Positions 37,641 through 47,872 of a stretch of DNA of 64,000 nucleotides are shown piece by piece. Each line of letters opens with the position of its first letter. Position 1 is the first letter of the stretch. This DNA is from Polynucleobacter meluiroseus (GTDB taxonomy: Bacteria > Pseudomonadota > Gammaproteobacteria > Burkholderiales > Burkholderiaceae), in assembly GCA_945881875.1 (NCBI GenBank), contig CAMCVH010000002.1, forward strand, positions 62,001 through 126,000, read 5' to 3'. The notes beneath the pieces were generated by a model. That model was not told where the DNA came from and did not search any database. It saw nothing but the letters and a program-made list of their open reading frames with translations. The position numbers and the translations under genes are program-made.

Positions 37641-37980
37641 TTGGCCTTAGCGCACCAGGCAGGGAAAGAAGTTTCAGGGCAGAATCGACAGTTGCTTCGA
37701 TCTCATCAACTTTATTTTGTAAATCAGTGATTTGATCAACACTTGCACCTGGATTTTCTGTATGACTGAGATTCATTTTGGCAGCTTGAAGATCACCAGC
37801 CAATTTAATAGCTGTCATGATGGCTGCTCGTTCAATGCTTCGGTTACCAGCCGCCAAAGCAGCTTCTAGCTGTTCATCAACAATAGCAGCCGCAGCTCTG
37901 AGACTTGTTTCATGTTCTTGAGTAGTAGCAAACGCAAACTTTTGACCTGCTAAGGTTATTTCTATACGGTGTTGGCTCAT
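37630..37980 (-). CDS. zapA: cell division protein ZapA
   Basis: Z-ring-associated protein that cross-links FtsZ filaments. The 116 residues have the family start HRIEITLAGQKFAFATTQEHE, then LRAAAAIVDEQL and a C-terminal coiled coil (about 60-105, ADLQNK-like heptads around DLQNKVDEIEATVDSAL). The start overlaps the zapB-like stop by 4 bases, and 6S RNA follows. Confidence 0.92.
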   Translation of the reverse strand: MSQHRIEITLAGQKFAFATTQEHETSLRAAAAIVDEQLEAALAAGNRSIERAAIMTAIKLAGDLQAAKMNLSHTENPGASVDQITDLQNKVDEIEATVDSALKLLSLPGALRPIVP

Positions 37981-38213
37981 TGCTGACCCTCTGAAGAGGG
38001 GGCTAATAGATCAAGCTGACCGGTGTCGCTTGGACTGGGTAGTTTATTTAAAATATTTTGAATGCGATCTTGAGCATCTTCAATTTTATCCTCTAAAGCC
38101 AGACGCTCTTTGTGAGTTTGATCCACAGCAGAAAGTAGCGCCCTAGATTTGCTATCTAAGCGGACCAAACTCTCTTGCAGACGAGTATGAGAATAATTAG
38201 TAAGTTCTGACAT
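37977..38213 (-). CDS. short coiled-coil protein, ZapB-like
   Basis: 78-residue protein, predicted almost wholly coiled coil from about residue 10 to 58 (LVRLDSKSRALLSAVDQTHK, EDKIEDAQDRIQNILNKL), with a disordered end. Its overlap with zapA and the coiled-coil form match the small ZapB/TIGR02449-type gene often found before zapA in betaproteobacteria. It is probably a divisome accessory protein. Sequence similarity to E. coli ZapB is not obvious by eye. Confidence 0.75.
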   Translation of the reverse strand: MSELTNYSHTRLQESLVRLDSKSRALLSAVDQTHKERLALEDKIEDAQDRIQNILNKLPSPSDTGQLDLLAPSSEGQQ

Positions 38214-38239
38214 AGCTATATTGTATATACTACACGTGT

Positions 38240-38440
38240 TCTTAGGTGCTCTTGGTAGGAAAATCTACCAAAGTTAAACGGGAAACAGAAGTCTATTTTA
38301 ATCAACAGATTAGGGAAGACAACCTGTGCTGCCCCCGCAACGGTAAGCGAACGCACGAAAGTGCAAGCTCAATCGAATACCACTGGCGAAAGCTGGGAAG
38401 GTCATTGAGTTGGTTTCGTTAGCCCGGATACCGGCCTAGA
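38240..38440 (+). promoter_or_regulatory. cobalamin (adenosylcobalamin) riboswitch
   Basis: All hallmarks are in order: GGTGCTCTTGGTAGG, AGTTAAACGGGAA, the B12-box region CTGTGCTGCCCCCGCAACGGT followed by AAGC, CACTGG, GCTGGGAAGG, and the closing AGCCCGGATACCGGCC. It lies upstream of btuB and should switch the B12 receptor off when cobalamin is plentiful. Confidence 0.97.
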
Positions 38441-38537
38441 ATTGTTAATTGAGCTACGGGGACGTGGCACGATTATTAAGGTTCCGTGCTTGCGGGGGAA
38501 CAAGCCAGAGACCGTGTTGTTTTTTGAAAGTCCATCC
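38441..38537 (+). promoter_or_regulatory. expression platform of the cobalamin riboswitch
   Basis: The 97 bases between aptamer and btuB contain competing stems: GCACG (38467-38471) with CGTGC (38485-38489), GTTCC (38481-38485) with GGAAC (38497-38501), and GCTTG (38488-38492) with CAAGC (38501-38505). They cannot all form together. The last part, GTTGTTTTTTG, is U-rich. The arrangement suits an on/off fold, either terminating transcription or hiding the weak btuB ribosome-binding site; which is not clear. Confidence 0.55.
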
Positions 38538-40430
38538 ATGTTTACTAGATATACAAGTATTGCGCTAGCTTGCGCAGGTATTTTTACAACCATCTCAACA
38601 GCACAAGCACAACCGAACTCTGAATTTAGTCCAGTGGTGGTTACAGCCCAAAGGCAGGAGCAAAAAGAGCTTGAACTTGTTGCAAATAATTTAACTATCA
38701 TTTCTGCAGAGGAAATTGCCAAATCAGGCGCATCGACCATTGGTGAACTTCTTAACCAGCAAGTTGGCGTTCAATTTGATAGAGCTGGCGGGCCAGGATC
38801 TGCTGAAAGTATTTTTATAAGAGGAGGAAATTCCTCACACACTTTACTTTTAATTGATGGTGTAAAAATCAATTCTGCTACTACGGGAGCTGGAAGTTTT
38901 GAAAGTATTCCCTTATCTCTTGTTGAGAAAATAGAAATCTTACGAGGAGGCGCATCAGCTCTTTATGGCTCTGATGCTCTTTCAGGCGTTGTGCAGATTT
39001 TTACAAAAAGTAATTTAGGAAATTTTTCAAAAGTAGATGTTTCATTTGGAAATTTAGATTCAAGGGATATCAGTTTGAGTCTTGGTAGAAAAATCAACGA
39101 CTTAAATATTTCATTTGGTGTGAGTGAAAAATCATCAAAGGGAATTAATTTGTATTCAAGAAATACAAATGCTTACAATTCAGATTTGGATGGATATCTT
39201 TTGAGATCATTTAATCTTAGAGCTGATCATAAAATTAATAATGGTCGCTTGGGGTTTTCTCATATGACAAGTCAGCTGACTTCACAGTTTGATTCTTATG
39301 CGTCAGATTCAAGTTATAACCAGTACTTATCGAGTGCAGATTGGAAAAATAAACATGAAATTAGAATTTCAAGCATATGGCATGAATATTTAATTGATTC
39401 CAATTGGTTGTCAAAAGTTACTTTTTCTGATGGTATCGACAGTGTCATCACAACCCCTTCATCTACATATTTACAATCAAATGATGTATTTAAAACAAAA
39501 AATCAGCAAATAAATTGGCAAAATAATTTCTCAACAGAATATGGGAAATTTATTGCGGGCATTGAATATTTAGAGCAAAAGTTAGAAACAACTGGTTCTT
39601 ATGAGAAAAAAAATAGAATTATTAGTTCTCAGTATGTCGGGTTGATAAAGGATTTTAGTAAGAATCAAATCCAATTGAATCTAAGAAGAGATGATAACGA
39701 TCAGTTTGGTGAAAAATTAACCAATTTAATGGGGTATTCTTTTAAACCTAGTCAAAGTTTTAAGTTTTATATATCAAGAAGTAGTGCCTTTAAGGCTCCA
39801 TCGTTTAATGATTTATATTTTCCGGTAACTCCTGGGGTCGGCGGCGGAAATCCAAATGTTAGACCTGAAACTTCAATTAATCATGAAGTTGGGGTTCAGT
39901 ATACAAAATCTGATAGAAGCATTTCTCTAACTCGCTTTGTAAGCGAAATAAGCAACTTAATTAGCTGGACAGAGTCACCAGCCGGATCTTATGAGTATTA
40001 TCCTAATAATGTCGGGGAGGCTAAGATTAGCGGTTACGAATTCAAAGCATCAAGAAACTTTGACAATATCGGAGTTGGCTTAAATTACACAAACCAATCT
40101 CCAAAAGATTTGTCAACTGGTCTTCAACTGGTTAGAAGGTCTGAGCAACATGGCTTGGCTTTTATTTCGTATAAATTAAATTCTTATATATTAAGAAGTG
40201 AATTGACTTTTCAAGATCAAAAATTCGATGATGCAGAAAATACTCGAAAAATTTCTGGTTATGGGTTATTGAATGCATATGCAGAAAAAAAGATTGATAA
40301 AGAAGTGACTATATTTGCTAGAGTAAGTAATCTTTTTGATAAGAATTATGTAGCATCTTTAACATCCTCATCTTTAGCTCCAGGTATGCCGATGACATTT
40401 TTTATTGGAATGAGATACTCAACTAAGTAA
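38538..40430 (+). CDS. btuB: TonB-dependent vitamin B12 receptor
   Basis: Outer-membrane β-barrel that imports cobalamin with TonB energy. I start at the ATG at 38538 (MFTRYTSIALACAGIFTT, 630 residues), giving a signal peptide ending at AQA, a TonB box-like PVVVTA, a plug domain (about 45-155, with FIRGGNSSHTLLLIDGVKIN) and a 22-strand-type barrel. The reading frame is open back to 38442, but that part is riboswitch leader. The barrel section is visibly more A+T-rich than the neighbours. The C-terminus ends YSTK rather than in the usual aromatic residue. Confidence 0.92.
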   Translation: MFTRYTSIALACAGIFTTISTAQAQPNSEFSPVVVTAQRQEQKELELVANNLTIISAEEIAKSGASTIGELLNQQVGVQFDRAGGPGSAESIFIRGGNSSHTLLLIDGVKINSATTGAGSFESIPLSLVEKIEILRGGASALYGSDALSGVVQIFTKSNLGNFSKVDVSFGNLDSRDISLSLGRKINDLNISFGVSEKSSKGINLYSRNTNAYNSDLDGYLLRSFNLRADHKINNGRLGFSHMTSQLTSQFDSYASDSSYNQYLSSADWKNKHEIRISSIWHEYLIDSNWLSKVTFSDGIDSVITTPSSTYLQSNDVFKTKNQQINWQNNFSTEYGKFIAGIEYLEQKLETTGSYEKKNRIISSQYVGLIKDFSKNQIQLNLRRDDNDQFGEKLTNLMGYSFKPSQSFKFYISRSSAFKAPSFNDLYFPVTPGVGGGNPNVRPETSINHEVGVQYTKSDRSISLTRFVSEISNLISWTESPAGSYEYYPNNVGEAKISGYEFKASRNFDNIGVGLNYTNQSPKDLSTGLQLVRRSEQHGLAFISYKLNSYILRSELTFQDQKFDDAENTRKISGYGLLNAYAEKKIDKEVTIFARVSNLFDKNYVASLTSSSLAPGMPMTFFIGMRYSTK

Positions 40431-40433
40431 TTA

Positions 40434-41393
40434 ATGAAACTATCTAAACCTACCATTTTTCTTTTGCTAGTGACTCTGTCACTAGCATCGGTAGCTTTAG
40501 CTTTATCGATCGGTAGCGTCTCCAACGCCGACTCTGCCATCATTTACCAATTGCGCTTACCTCGTGTTTTAGCAGCATTTGCTGTTGGTGGTTTATTGGC
40601 TATGTCAGGAAGTCTTCTTCAAGTTTTAACTCGCAACCCACTTGCTGAGCCATCTGTAATTGGTGTCTCTGGCGGGGCTTCAGTAGGCGCCTTGGCTGTA
40701 TTGATGATGGGTGGTGCGGGAACAATATGGGTTGCTGGTGGGGCATGGATTGGTGCTGTCGTGGTGATGTTATTGCTATGGACATTGGTTGGTGGTTATG
40801 CCACTCACCCCTCCAGACTTTTATTAGCGGGAGTCATGATTGCGACGGGCTGTGGTGCAATTAGTACTCTCATGATCACCTTTGCTTCGAATGTAGCAAT
40901 GCCTGGAATGATTCATTGGCTCATGGGAGATCTGGATTCTATTCTGAGTTTAGAAGCAGTAGGCGCTATCTTGAGCCTTTGGCTCATAGTTCTTGTGGTC
41001 ATTTGGAGGCTAGCACCCAAAATTCACCTTTTGCAATTAGGCACTGATAAAGCTGTCACTCTAGGTGTAGATGTCACTTCTCTTCAATGGATAATAGTTC
41101 TATTGGCAGCACTTTCAGCTGCTGCGGCAGTATCAGTAGCTGGATCGATTGGTTTTGTCGGCTTACTAGTGCCACACATCCTAAGAGCATTCATTATCAA
41201 GCAACATGGACCTGATCAAAAGTTCTTACTGCCTGTATCGGCCTTTTTGGGAGGATCATTTTTAGTGCTTTCAGATATGGTTGCAAGAACTGTTATTGCG
41301 CCATCTCAATTACCTGTGGGTGTCATTACAGCTTTAATCGGAGTTCCAAGTTTCTTATGGCTTTTATCTAGATTGAGAAATTGGAATTCTTGA
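40434..41393 (+). CDS. btuC: vitamin B12 ABC transporter permease
   Basis: FecCD-family inner-membrane permease, 319 residues, about ten helices. Signatures are YQLRLPRVLAAFAVGGLLAMSG, RNPLAEPSVIGVSGGASVGA and SIGFVGLLVPHILRAF. It follows btuB by three bases and overlaps btuD, so the locus is one operon under the riboswitch. The context identifies cobalamin as substrate rather than ferric siderophores. Confidence 0.93.
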   Translation: MKLSKPTIFLLLVTLSLASVALALSIGSVSNADSAIIYQLRLPRVLAAFAVGGLLAMSGSLLQVLTRNPLAEPSVIGVSGGASVGALAVLMMGGAGTIWVAGGAWIGAVVVMLLLWTLVGGYATHPSRLLLAGVMIATGCGAISTLMITFASNVAMPGMIHWLMGDLDSILSLEAVGAILSLWLIVLVVIWRLAPKIHLLQLGTDKAVTLGVDVTSLQWIIVLLAALSAAAAVSVAGSIGFVGLLVPHILRAFIIKQHGPDQKFLLPVSAFLGGSFLVLSDMVARTVIAPSQLPVGVITALIGVPSFLWLLSRLRNWNS

Positions 41394-42172
41394 TGAATCA
41401 GTCTTCACAACCCATTATTTTAGAAACTAAGAATTTAGATATTCAAGTTCCTGGAAGAACTTTGATTAAAAATTTAAATTGGACTGTCAAGCAGGGTGAG
41501 CGCTGGTGTTTGATCGGCCGTAATGGCGCTGGTAAGTCAACATTACTTAGAATCATTGCAGGAGTTCAAGCCAACTCTTCTGCTGGCCAAATAAATTGGT
41601 TAGGTCAGACTCTCGCTAGTTACCAGCCCGAAGCATTTGCAAAAATACGGGCCTATGCAGAACAGTCCCCTATTGGTGGAATTGGCTTGAGGGCTATTGA
41701 TGCTGTATTAGCCTCTCAATGGCCTTGGCATGAAGAACAATCAGATGACTTACAGATTGCTATAGATGCTTTAGCCTTATGTGATGTTCAGCATTTAGCA
41801 TTATCCCAATGGCAAAATTTATCAGGTGGCGAGCGTCAAAGAGTTGCATTAGCGGCTTGTTTTGCACAAAATACTCAAGCATTAATTTTGGATGAACCAA
41901 CATCGCACTTGGATGTTGGGCACCAAATATCTCTTTTAAATACTTTGGTCAAACAAAGTGAATCTTATCATCAGACCATCATTGCTAGTTTGCATGAGAT
42001 CGGGCTTATTGGACGTGGCTTTAGCCATGCTTTGTTACTGCTTGAAGATGGTTCTTATATGTCAGGCACTGTTGAGGAGATTATTAATACTAATAACTTG
42101 GAGAAATCATTAGGTCATCTAATTGTTGAGGCAAGAACTTCTAATGGTCAAATTATTTACGTAGCAGCCTAA
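41393..42172 (+). CDS. btuD: vitamin B12 ABC transporter ATPase
   Basis: 259 residues from the ATG at 41393, which shares its A with the btuC stop (TGATG). It has Walker A LIGRNGAGKSTLLR, signature LSGGERQRVALAACFAQ, Walker B LILDEPTSHLDVG and an H-loop His in SLHEIGLI. It powers BtuC. It ends 19 bases before the convergent btuF stop codon. Confidence 0.92.
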   Translation: MNQSSQPIILETKNLDIQVPGRTLIKNLNWTVKQGERWCLIGRNGAGKSTLLRIIAGVQANSSAGQINWLGQTLASYQPEAFAKIRAYAEQSPIGGIGLRAIDAVLASQWPWHEEQSDDLQIAIDALALCDVQHLALSQWQNLSGGERQRVALAACFAQNTQALILDEPTSHLDVGHQISLLNTLVKQSESYHQTIIASLHEIGLIGRGFSHALLLLEDGSYMSGTVEEIINTNNLEKSLGHLIVEARTSNGQIIYVAA

Positions 42173-42191
42173 ATTTGTTGAGATTGGCTTG

Positions 42192-43076
42192 TTATCTAAT
42201 TTTATCGATTTCTGAACAAATCTTGTTGGCCCCTTGAATAATTCTGGGTGATGGTCTGCTGATCGTATCCCCATCTAGGGCAATAAAAGCTTTTTTCTTA
42301 GTTGCGGCAAGTTGTGGAATAGATGTCCACATTGACCAATCAACTTTCATACTTGAGCTATCAGTAGCAGTGAAAATAATTTCTGGATTGGCTTCAACAA
42401 CTGCTTCGCGACTCACGATTGGCACTAATAATTTTTCTTTAGCAAATAGTTGCTCACCACCGCAGATTCGAATAATGTCAGCAATCAAATGATCTTGATT
42501 AAGTGTCATCAAGGGTTGAGACCAAACTTGATAGAAAACTCTCACTTTTCTTTTGTTCGATGCTTGGTATTTGCTCTTTAGTGCGGCGATTTGTGAGTTG
42601 AACTCTTTCGCATTTTTAATGGCAATAGATTGAGTACCTAAAACTTGTCCAATGGTCTCAATATCTTGAGAGATATCACTTAATTTCTTAGGCTCTACAG
42701 AAATGATTTGAGTTTCAGCGTGATTGCTAGAGCCAGATGGATTGAATATTTTTTTAATCGACTCAATATGGGTTTCAGGCATTCCACCACGCCAGTAAAT
42801 TATGAGATCTGGCTTTAATTGCTTCATTCTCTCCAGATCAATTGATCTGGCATCACTGGTAATAGGAAGGTTTTTGACTGATTCGGGATAGTTACTGTAG
42901 GCGCTCACACTGATCAAGCTATTAAGGCCGCCCGCTGCATCAACAATTTCAGTCAGGTGGGGAGCAACTGTAATGATGCGTTTTGGATAGCTTTCTTTGG
43001 CTGGCTCTGAGTAAGCTGAAGGAGTGCTAAGGAAGCAGGCCGTGATCAATGCTATTGAAAAGACCTTAGAGTGCAT
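42192..43076 (-). CDS. btuF: periplasmic vitamin B12-binding protein
   Basis: 294-residue helical-backbone binding protein. A signal peptide (MHSKVFSIALITACFLSTPS) is followed by KRIITVAPHLTEIVDAAGG, DLERMKQLKPDLIIYWRGG and PLMTLNQDHLIADIIRICGG, all typical of BtuF. It delivers cobalamin to BtuCD. It is convergent with btuD rather than in the riboswitch operon, and lies upstream of panC, 6 bases away from the panC stop. Confidence 0.9.
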   Translation of the reverse strand: MHSKVFSIALITACFLSTPSAYSEPAKESYPKRIITVAPHLTEIVDAAGGLNSLISVSAYSNYPESVKNLPITSDARSIDLERMKQLKPDLIIYWRGGMPETHIESIKKIFNPSGSSNHAETQIISVEPKKLSDISQDIETIGQVLGTQSIAIKNAKEFNSQIAALKSKYQASNKRKVRVFYQVWSQPLMTLNQDHLIADIIRICGGEQLFAKEKLLVPIVSREAVVEANPEIIFTATDSSSMKVDWSMWTSIPQLAATKKKAFIALDGDTISRPSPRIIQGANKICSEIDKIR

Positions 43077-43082
43077 GATGAT

Positions 43083-43934
<852 letters not shown>

Positions 43935-44771
43935 TTAATTAGGAGAGTAGGCGAGACGCACATAAATAGGTGCGTATGGCTCTGCTTGGGTAATTTCAAT
44001 TAAAGATTCTCTAGATAGCTCTAGCATGGCTATGAAATTAACAACCACCATAGGCGCGCCTTTACCGGTGGCAATGGCATCTTCAAATAAATCAGTAAAT
44101 TCAATAAATCGTTCGCCTTGAAGACGGCGCAAGATGCGTGTCATAAAGTCACGAACTGATAATTGTTCACGAGTGATCGTATGGTGTTGGTTGAGCTTAG
44201 CTCTATGCAGAACATCTTTCCAAGCAGCTTGGATATCGTGCGGGTTAATGTCCGGCCATGTAATAGCAGTTGTAGTATCAACGTGCCCGTTTGCTTTGTA
44301 AAAGTCACGACCTAGCACCGGCATTTTATCTAAATCTTGAGCGGCTAACTTCATGCGTTCGTATTCTAATAAGCGGCGTACTAACTCTGCGCGTGGATCT
44401 TCAACCTCTTCATCGCTATCTGCCTTCTTCATTGGTAAGAGCATGCGAGATTTGATTTCTATCAACATAGCTGCCATCAAGAGATACTCTGCGGCAAGTT
44501 CTAAGTTGGTACGACGAATTTGTTCAATATAGCCAAGATATTGTTTTGTTACCTCAGCCATCGGAATATCTAAAACGTTGAAGTTTTGTTTGCGGATCAG
44601 GTAAAGCAATAAATCAAGCGGACCTTCAAATGCTTCCAAGAAAACCTCTAAAGCATCCGGCGGAATGTACAAGTCAGTAGGGAGCTGAAACAAAGGCTCG
44701 CCATATAACCTGGCGAAAGACTCTGACATACCATCAGTGACTTCTGGAGCAGTGGTTAACAAATCACTCAT
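43935..44771 (-). CDS. scpA: segregation and condensation protein A
   Basis: Kleisin subunit of the SMC-ScpAB chromosome condensin. The 278 residues contain the kleisin start FEGPLDLLLYLIRKQNFNVLDIPMA at about residues 48-72 and AAEYLLMAAMLIEIKSRMLLP, with a winged helix at the C-terminus. A partner scpB is not in the window. The start overlaps the DUF3460 gene by 4 bases. Confidence 0.93.
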   Translation of the reverse strand: MSDLLTTAPEVTDGMSESFARLYGEPLFQLPTDLYIPPDALEVFLEAFEGPLDLLLYLIRKQNFNVLDIPMAEVTKQYLGYIEQIRRTNLELAAEYLLMAAMLIEIKSRMLLPMKKADSDEEVEDPRAELVRRLLEYERMKLAAQDLDKMPVLGRDFYKANGHVDTTTAITWPDINPHDIQAAWKDVLHRAKLNQHHTITREQLSVRDFMTRILRRLQGERFIEFTDLFEDAIATGKGAPMVVVNFIAMLELSRESLIEITQAEPYAPIYVRLAYSPN

Positions 44772-44950
44772 TGATAAACGTAAGGTTTTTGTTTAACACG
44801 TGCTGCTTCAGCACGCTTTTGATCTTCAGGGGAAGTAGGCGCTTTGTCCCACAGAAGCGCACGACCATCCTGCTGGGCTTGTTCTAGCTCAGGCTTTTTG
44901 GCTTTGAGCTCTTCCAAAAAGAGAGAAATGTTTGATTTGTATTGGGCCAT
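44768..44950 (-). CDS. DUF3460 family protein
   Basis: 60-residue soluble protein (MAQYKSNISLFLEELKAKKP at the start, then QQDGRALLWDKAP and KQKPYVYQ at the end), matching the DUF3460 family found in betaproteobacteria. Its function is unknown. It leads the scpA-panC unit and overlaps scpA by 4 bases. About 95 bases separate it from the metG stop. Confidence 0.88.
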   Translation of the reverse strand: MAQYKSNISLFLEELKAKKPELEQAQQDGRALLWDKAPTSPEDQKRAEAARVKQKPYVYQ

Positions 44951-45044
44951 AGTTTGTCAATTGTAGCGATTTAAGAGAATCAGCTTCCTACAATTACCTT
45001 ACATGAGTTATTAGGGTGTTTAGAAGAGATATTTAGCAATTGGA

Positions 45045-46706
45045 TTATTGTTGATTAGCTGCGATTAACTGATCAATCATGACGGGATCAATTCTGGTCA
45101 TCAGATGCTGGTATGGCTGAACAGCTTGCCCACTATTTAACGGTTGATTAATGTCACCCCATGTCATAGCAGGTATGCCAAAGAATTTCTCAACACCTGC
45201 TGCCACCTCTGGCACAACAGGTTTTAAATAAAGTGTTAAGCGTCTAAATGCTTCTAAAGTGACACTACAAATAGTTTGGAGTTCTTGTTCTCGAGCAGGA
45301 TCTTTAGCAATTTCCCATGGCTTGTTTGTATCTACGAAACCGTTTACCAAATCTGCCAATTCCATCACGCGACGAAGTGCTTTAGCAAATTCACGAGTTT
45401 CATAAAGATCAGCAATTTCATCACTAGCTTCTGCTAGCTGGGCAAGAAGCGGATGATTCATGGCTGCATCATCAACAATGCCGCCAAAACGCTTGACTAA
45501 GAAGCCTGCGCTACGACTAGCGATATTGATATATTTGCCCAATAGATCACTGTTAACACGTGCAGTGAAGTCTTGGAGATTTAAATCAAGATCTTCCATG
45601 CTGGCATTTAGTTTGGCAGCAAAGTAATACCTCAACCATTCTGGATTCAAGCCGCACTCAATCACGCTGTTAGCAGTAATAAAAGTGCCGCGAGACTTAC
45701 TCATCTTTTCGCCATCAACGGTTAAGAAGCCGTGTGCAAAGACGTTGGTTGGTGTGCGATAACCAGAGAACTCAAGGGTGGCTGGCCAGAATAAAGTATG
45801 GAAATACAAAATGTCTTTGCCAATGAAATGGTACTGCTCTGTCTTAGAGCCAGCTTTGGTCCACTCATCAAAATTCAGACCCTTTTGTTTGCATAGATTT
45901 AAAAAGCTTGCGTAGTAGCCAATCGGGGCATCTAGCCAAACATAAAAGAACTTGCCTGGGGCATCAGGTATTTCAAAGCCGAAATAAGGAGCATCTCTAG
46001 AAATATCCCAATCACCTAATTTACTTTCGCCAGGTTCACCCACCCACTCTTTCATTTTGTTACGAGCCTCAGGCTGTAAGGGCGTTTTAACTTGAGTCCA
46101 ATCGCGTAAAAAGTTTTCACAACGAGGATCGGATAATTTAAAAAAGTAGTGATCAGAGATCTTACGAATAGGTGTTGCACCGCTAACAACTGAGAATGGA
46201 TTCTTTAAATCAGTAGGAACATAGGTAGCGCCACATTTCTCGCAAGAATCGCCATACTGATCTTTGGCGCTGCATTTAGGACACTCGCCCTTAATGAAGC
46301 GATCCGGCAAGAACATTTCCTTGACTGGATCGTAAGCCTGCTCAATGGCACGCTTTTCTATGAGGCCGGCATCACGCAACTTGAGGTAAATCTCTTCTGA
46401 TAAAACTTTATTTTCTTCACTATCAGTAGAGTAGTAGTTATCAAAAGAAATTAAAAAGTCATCAAAATCACGTTTATGTTCTTTCCAAACATTGGCAATG
46501 AGCTCTTTAGGAGAAATACCTTCTTTTTCAGCTCGGAGCATGATCGGAGTACCATGCGTGTCATCAGCGCCAACATAATGAACTTCGTGCCCCCGCATTC
46601 TTTGAAAGCGGACCCAGATGTCAGTTTGGATGTATTCAACCAAATGACCGATGTGTATCTGGCCATTGGCATAGGGTAGGGCGGAGGTGACTAAAATTCG
46701 ACGCAT
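45045..46706 (-). CDS. metG: methionyl-tRNA synthetase (short form)
   Basis: Charges tRNA-Met. From the ATG at 46706 the protein has 553 residues, with [22 protein letters not shown] (HIGH), a Zn-binding insert [18 protein letters not shown] near residue 140, and [11 protein letters not shown] (KMSKS). The anticodon-binding helical domain ends the protein. The C-terminal EMAP-like dimerisation and tRNA-binding domain of E. coli MetG (677 residues) is absent. It is divergent from apbC, 68 bases apart. Confidence 0.95.
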   Translation of the reverse strand: MRRILVTSALPYANGQIHIGHLVEYIQTDIWVRFQRMRGHEVHYVGADDTHGTPIMLRAEKEGISPKELIANVWKEHKRDFDDFLISFDNYYSTDSEENKVLSEEIYLKLRDAGLIEKRAIEQAYDPVKEMFLPDRFIKGECPKCSAKDQYGDSCEKCGATYVPTDLKNPFSVVSGATPIRKISDHYFFKLSDPRCENFLRDWTQVKTPLQPEARNKMKEWVGEPGESKLGDWDISRDAPYFGFEIPDAPGKFFYVWLDAPIGYYASFLNLCKQKGLNFDEWTKAGSKTEQYHFIGKDILYFHTLFWPATLEFSGYRTPTNVFAHGFLTVDGEKMSKSRGTFITANSVIECGLNPEWLRYYFAAKLNASMEDLDLNLQDFTARVNSDLLGKYINIASRSAGFLVKRFGGIVDDAAMNHPLLAQLAEASDEIADLYETREFAKALRRVMELADLVNGFVDTNKPWEIAKDPAREQELQTICSVTLEAFRRLTLYLKPVVPEVAAGVEKFFGIPAMTWGDINQPLNSGQAVQPYQHLMTRIDPVMIDQLIAANQQ

Positions 46707-46774
46707 AGACAATGATTTTAGTCTGCAGATATAGTTAGTGGCTTAATTTATAAAAATAGCTTTAGGAGATAGAT

Positions 46775-47863
46775 GTGTCGGTAACTGTTGAAATTGTCCA
46801 AAATGCGCTTAAGAGCGTTATAGATCCTAATACTGGTAAAGATTTAATATCTACTAGATCTGTCAAAAACGTGAAAGTTGATGATGGTCAGGTGACTTTG
46901 GATGTTGTTTTGGCTTACCCGGCGAAGAGCCAAATTGACCTTATGCGTAGGTTGGTTATTGCTTGCTTGCGCGAGCTTCCAGGCGTTAAGAATGTCAGCG
47001 CCAATGTCACTATGAATATTGTTGCTCACACTGTACAAAGAGGTGTCAATCTCCTTCCAAACATTAAAAATGTCATTGCGATCTCCAGTGGCAAAGGTGG
47101 TGTTGGTAAATCAACTACGGCTGTTAATTTAGCCCTAGCCTTAGCTGCTGAAGGCGCCACAGTGGGTATGTTGGATGCCGATATTTACGGTCCAAGCCAG
47201 CCGATGATGCTGGGTATCACTGGCAGACCAGAGTCCATTAAAGAAAACACCATTGAACCCATGGAAGGCCATGGTATTCAGGCGATCTCAATTGGGTTTT
47301 TGATTGATCCAGATAGTCCGATGGTATGGCGCGGTCCTATGGTGACTTCCGCTCTAGAGCAGTTATTGCGCCAGACCAACTGGAGAGATTTGGACTATTT
47401 GATTGTGGATATGCCCCCAGGTACAGGCGATATTCAGTTAACACTGTCACAAAAAGTACCAGTCACGGGCGCTGTGATTGTTACAACCCCACAAGATATC
47501 GCATTGTTAGATGCTCGCAAGGGTCTAAAAATGTTTGAAAAAGTGGGTATTCCAATTTTGGGAATTGTTGAGAACATGAGTACCTATATTTGTCCGAAAT
47601 GTAATCATGAAGAGCACATATTTGGACAGGACGGCGGCAAGAAGATGTGCGAAGAATATGGCGTTGATTTCTTAGGTAGCTTGCCATTGAACTTATCGAT
47701 CCGTCTTCATGCTGACTCAGGTCGACCAACAGTTGTTGAAGATCCCGATGGTGCTATTAGTGTTATTTACAAAGCAATTGCCCGAAAGATCGCTATTCAG
47801 GTTGCAGAGATGTCTAAAGATATGAGTAGCAAATTCCCAACGATCGTCGTTCAAAACACCTAA
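46775..47863 (+). CDS. apbC: Fe-S cluster carrier ATPase (ApbC/Mrp)
   Basis: P-loop protein that carries 4Fe-4S clusters to apoproteins. The GTG start at 46775 has AGGAG six bases upstream. The 362 residues include an N-terminal MIP18/DUF59 domain (about 1-90), deviant Walker A ISSGKGGVGKSTTAVNLA near residue 108, VDMPPGTGDIQLTL, and the cluster-binding YICPKCNHEEH. It stands at the head of the Fe-S-rich formate dehydrogenase region, 9 bases before the DUF3305 gene, so it may help load those proteins. Confidence 0.93.
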   Translation: MSVTVEIVQNALKSVIDPNTGKDLISTRSVKNVKVDDGQVTLDVVLAYPAKSQIDLMRRLVIACLRELPGVKNVSANVTMNIVAHTVQRGVNLLPNIKNVIAISSGKGGVGKSTTAVNLALALAAEGATVGMLDADIYGPSQPMMLGITGRPESIKENTIEPMEGHGIQAISIGFLIDPDSPMVWRGPMVTSALEQLLRQTNWRDLDYLIVDMPPGTGDIQLTLSQKVPVTGAVIVTTPQDIALLDARKGLKMFEKVGIPILGIVENMSTYICPKCNHEEHIFGQDGGKKMCEEYGVDFLGSLPLNLSIRLHADSGRPTVVEDPDGAISVIYKAIARKIAIQVAEMSKDMSSKFPTIVVQNT

Positions 47864-47872
47864 GCGAATTTT

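Noticed and set aside
38442-38537. Open reading frame extending btuB upstream through the riboswitch leader
   Set aside because: The frame is open by chance. The extension lacks a standard start and signal peptide, and it falls in structured leader RNA; the ATG at 38538 gives a proper signal sequence.
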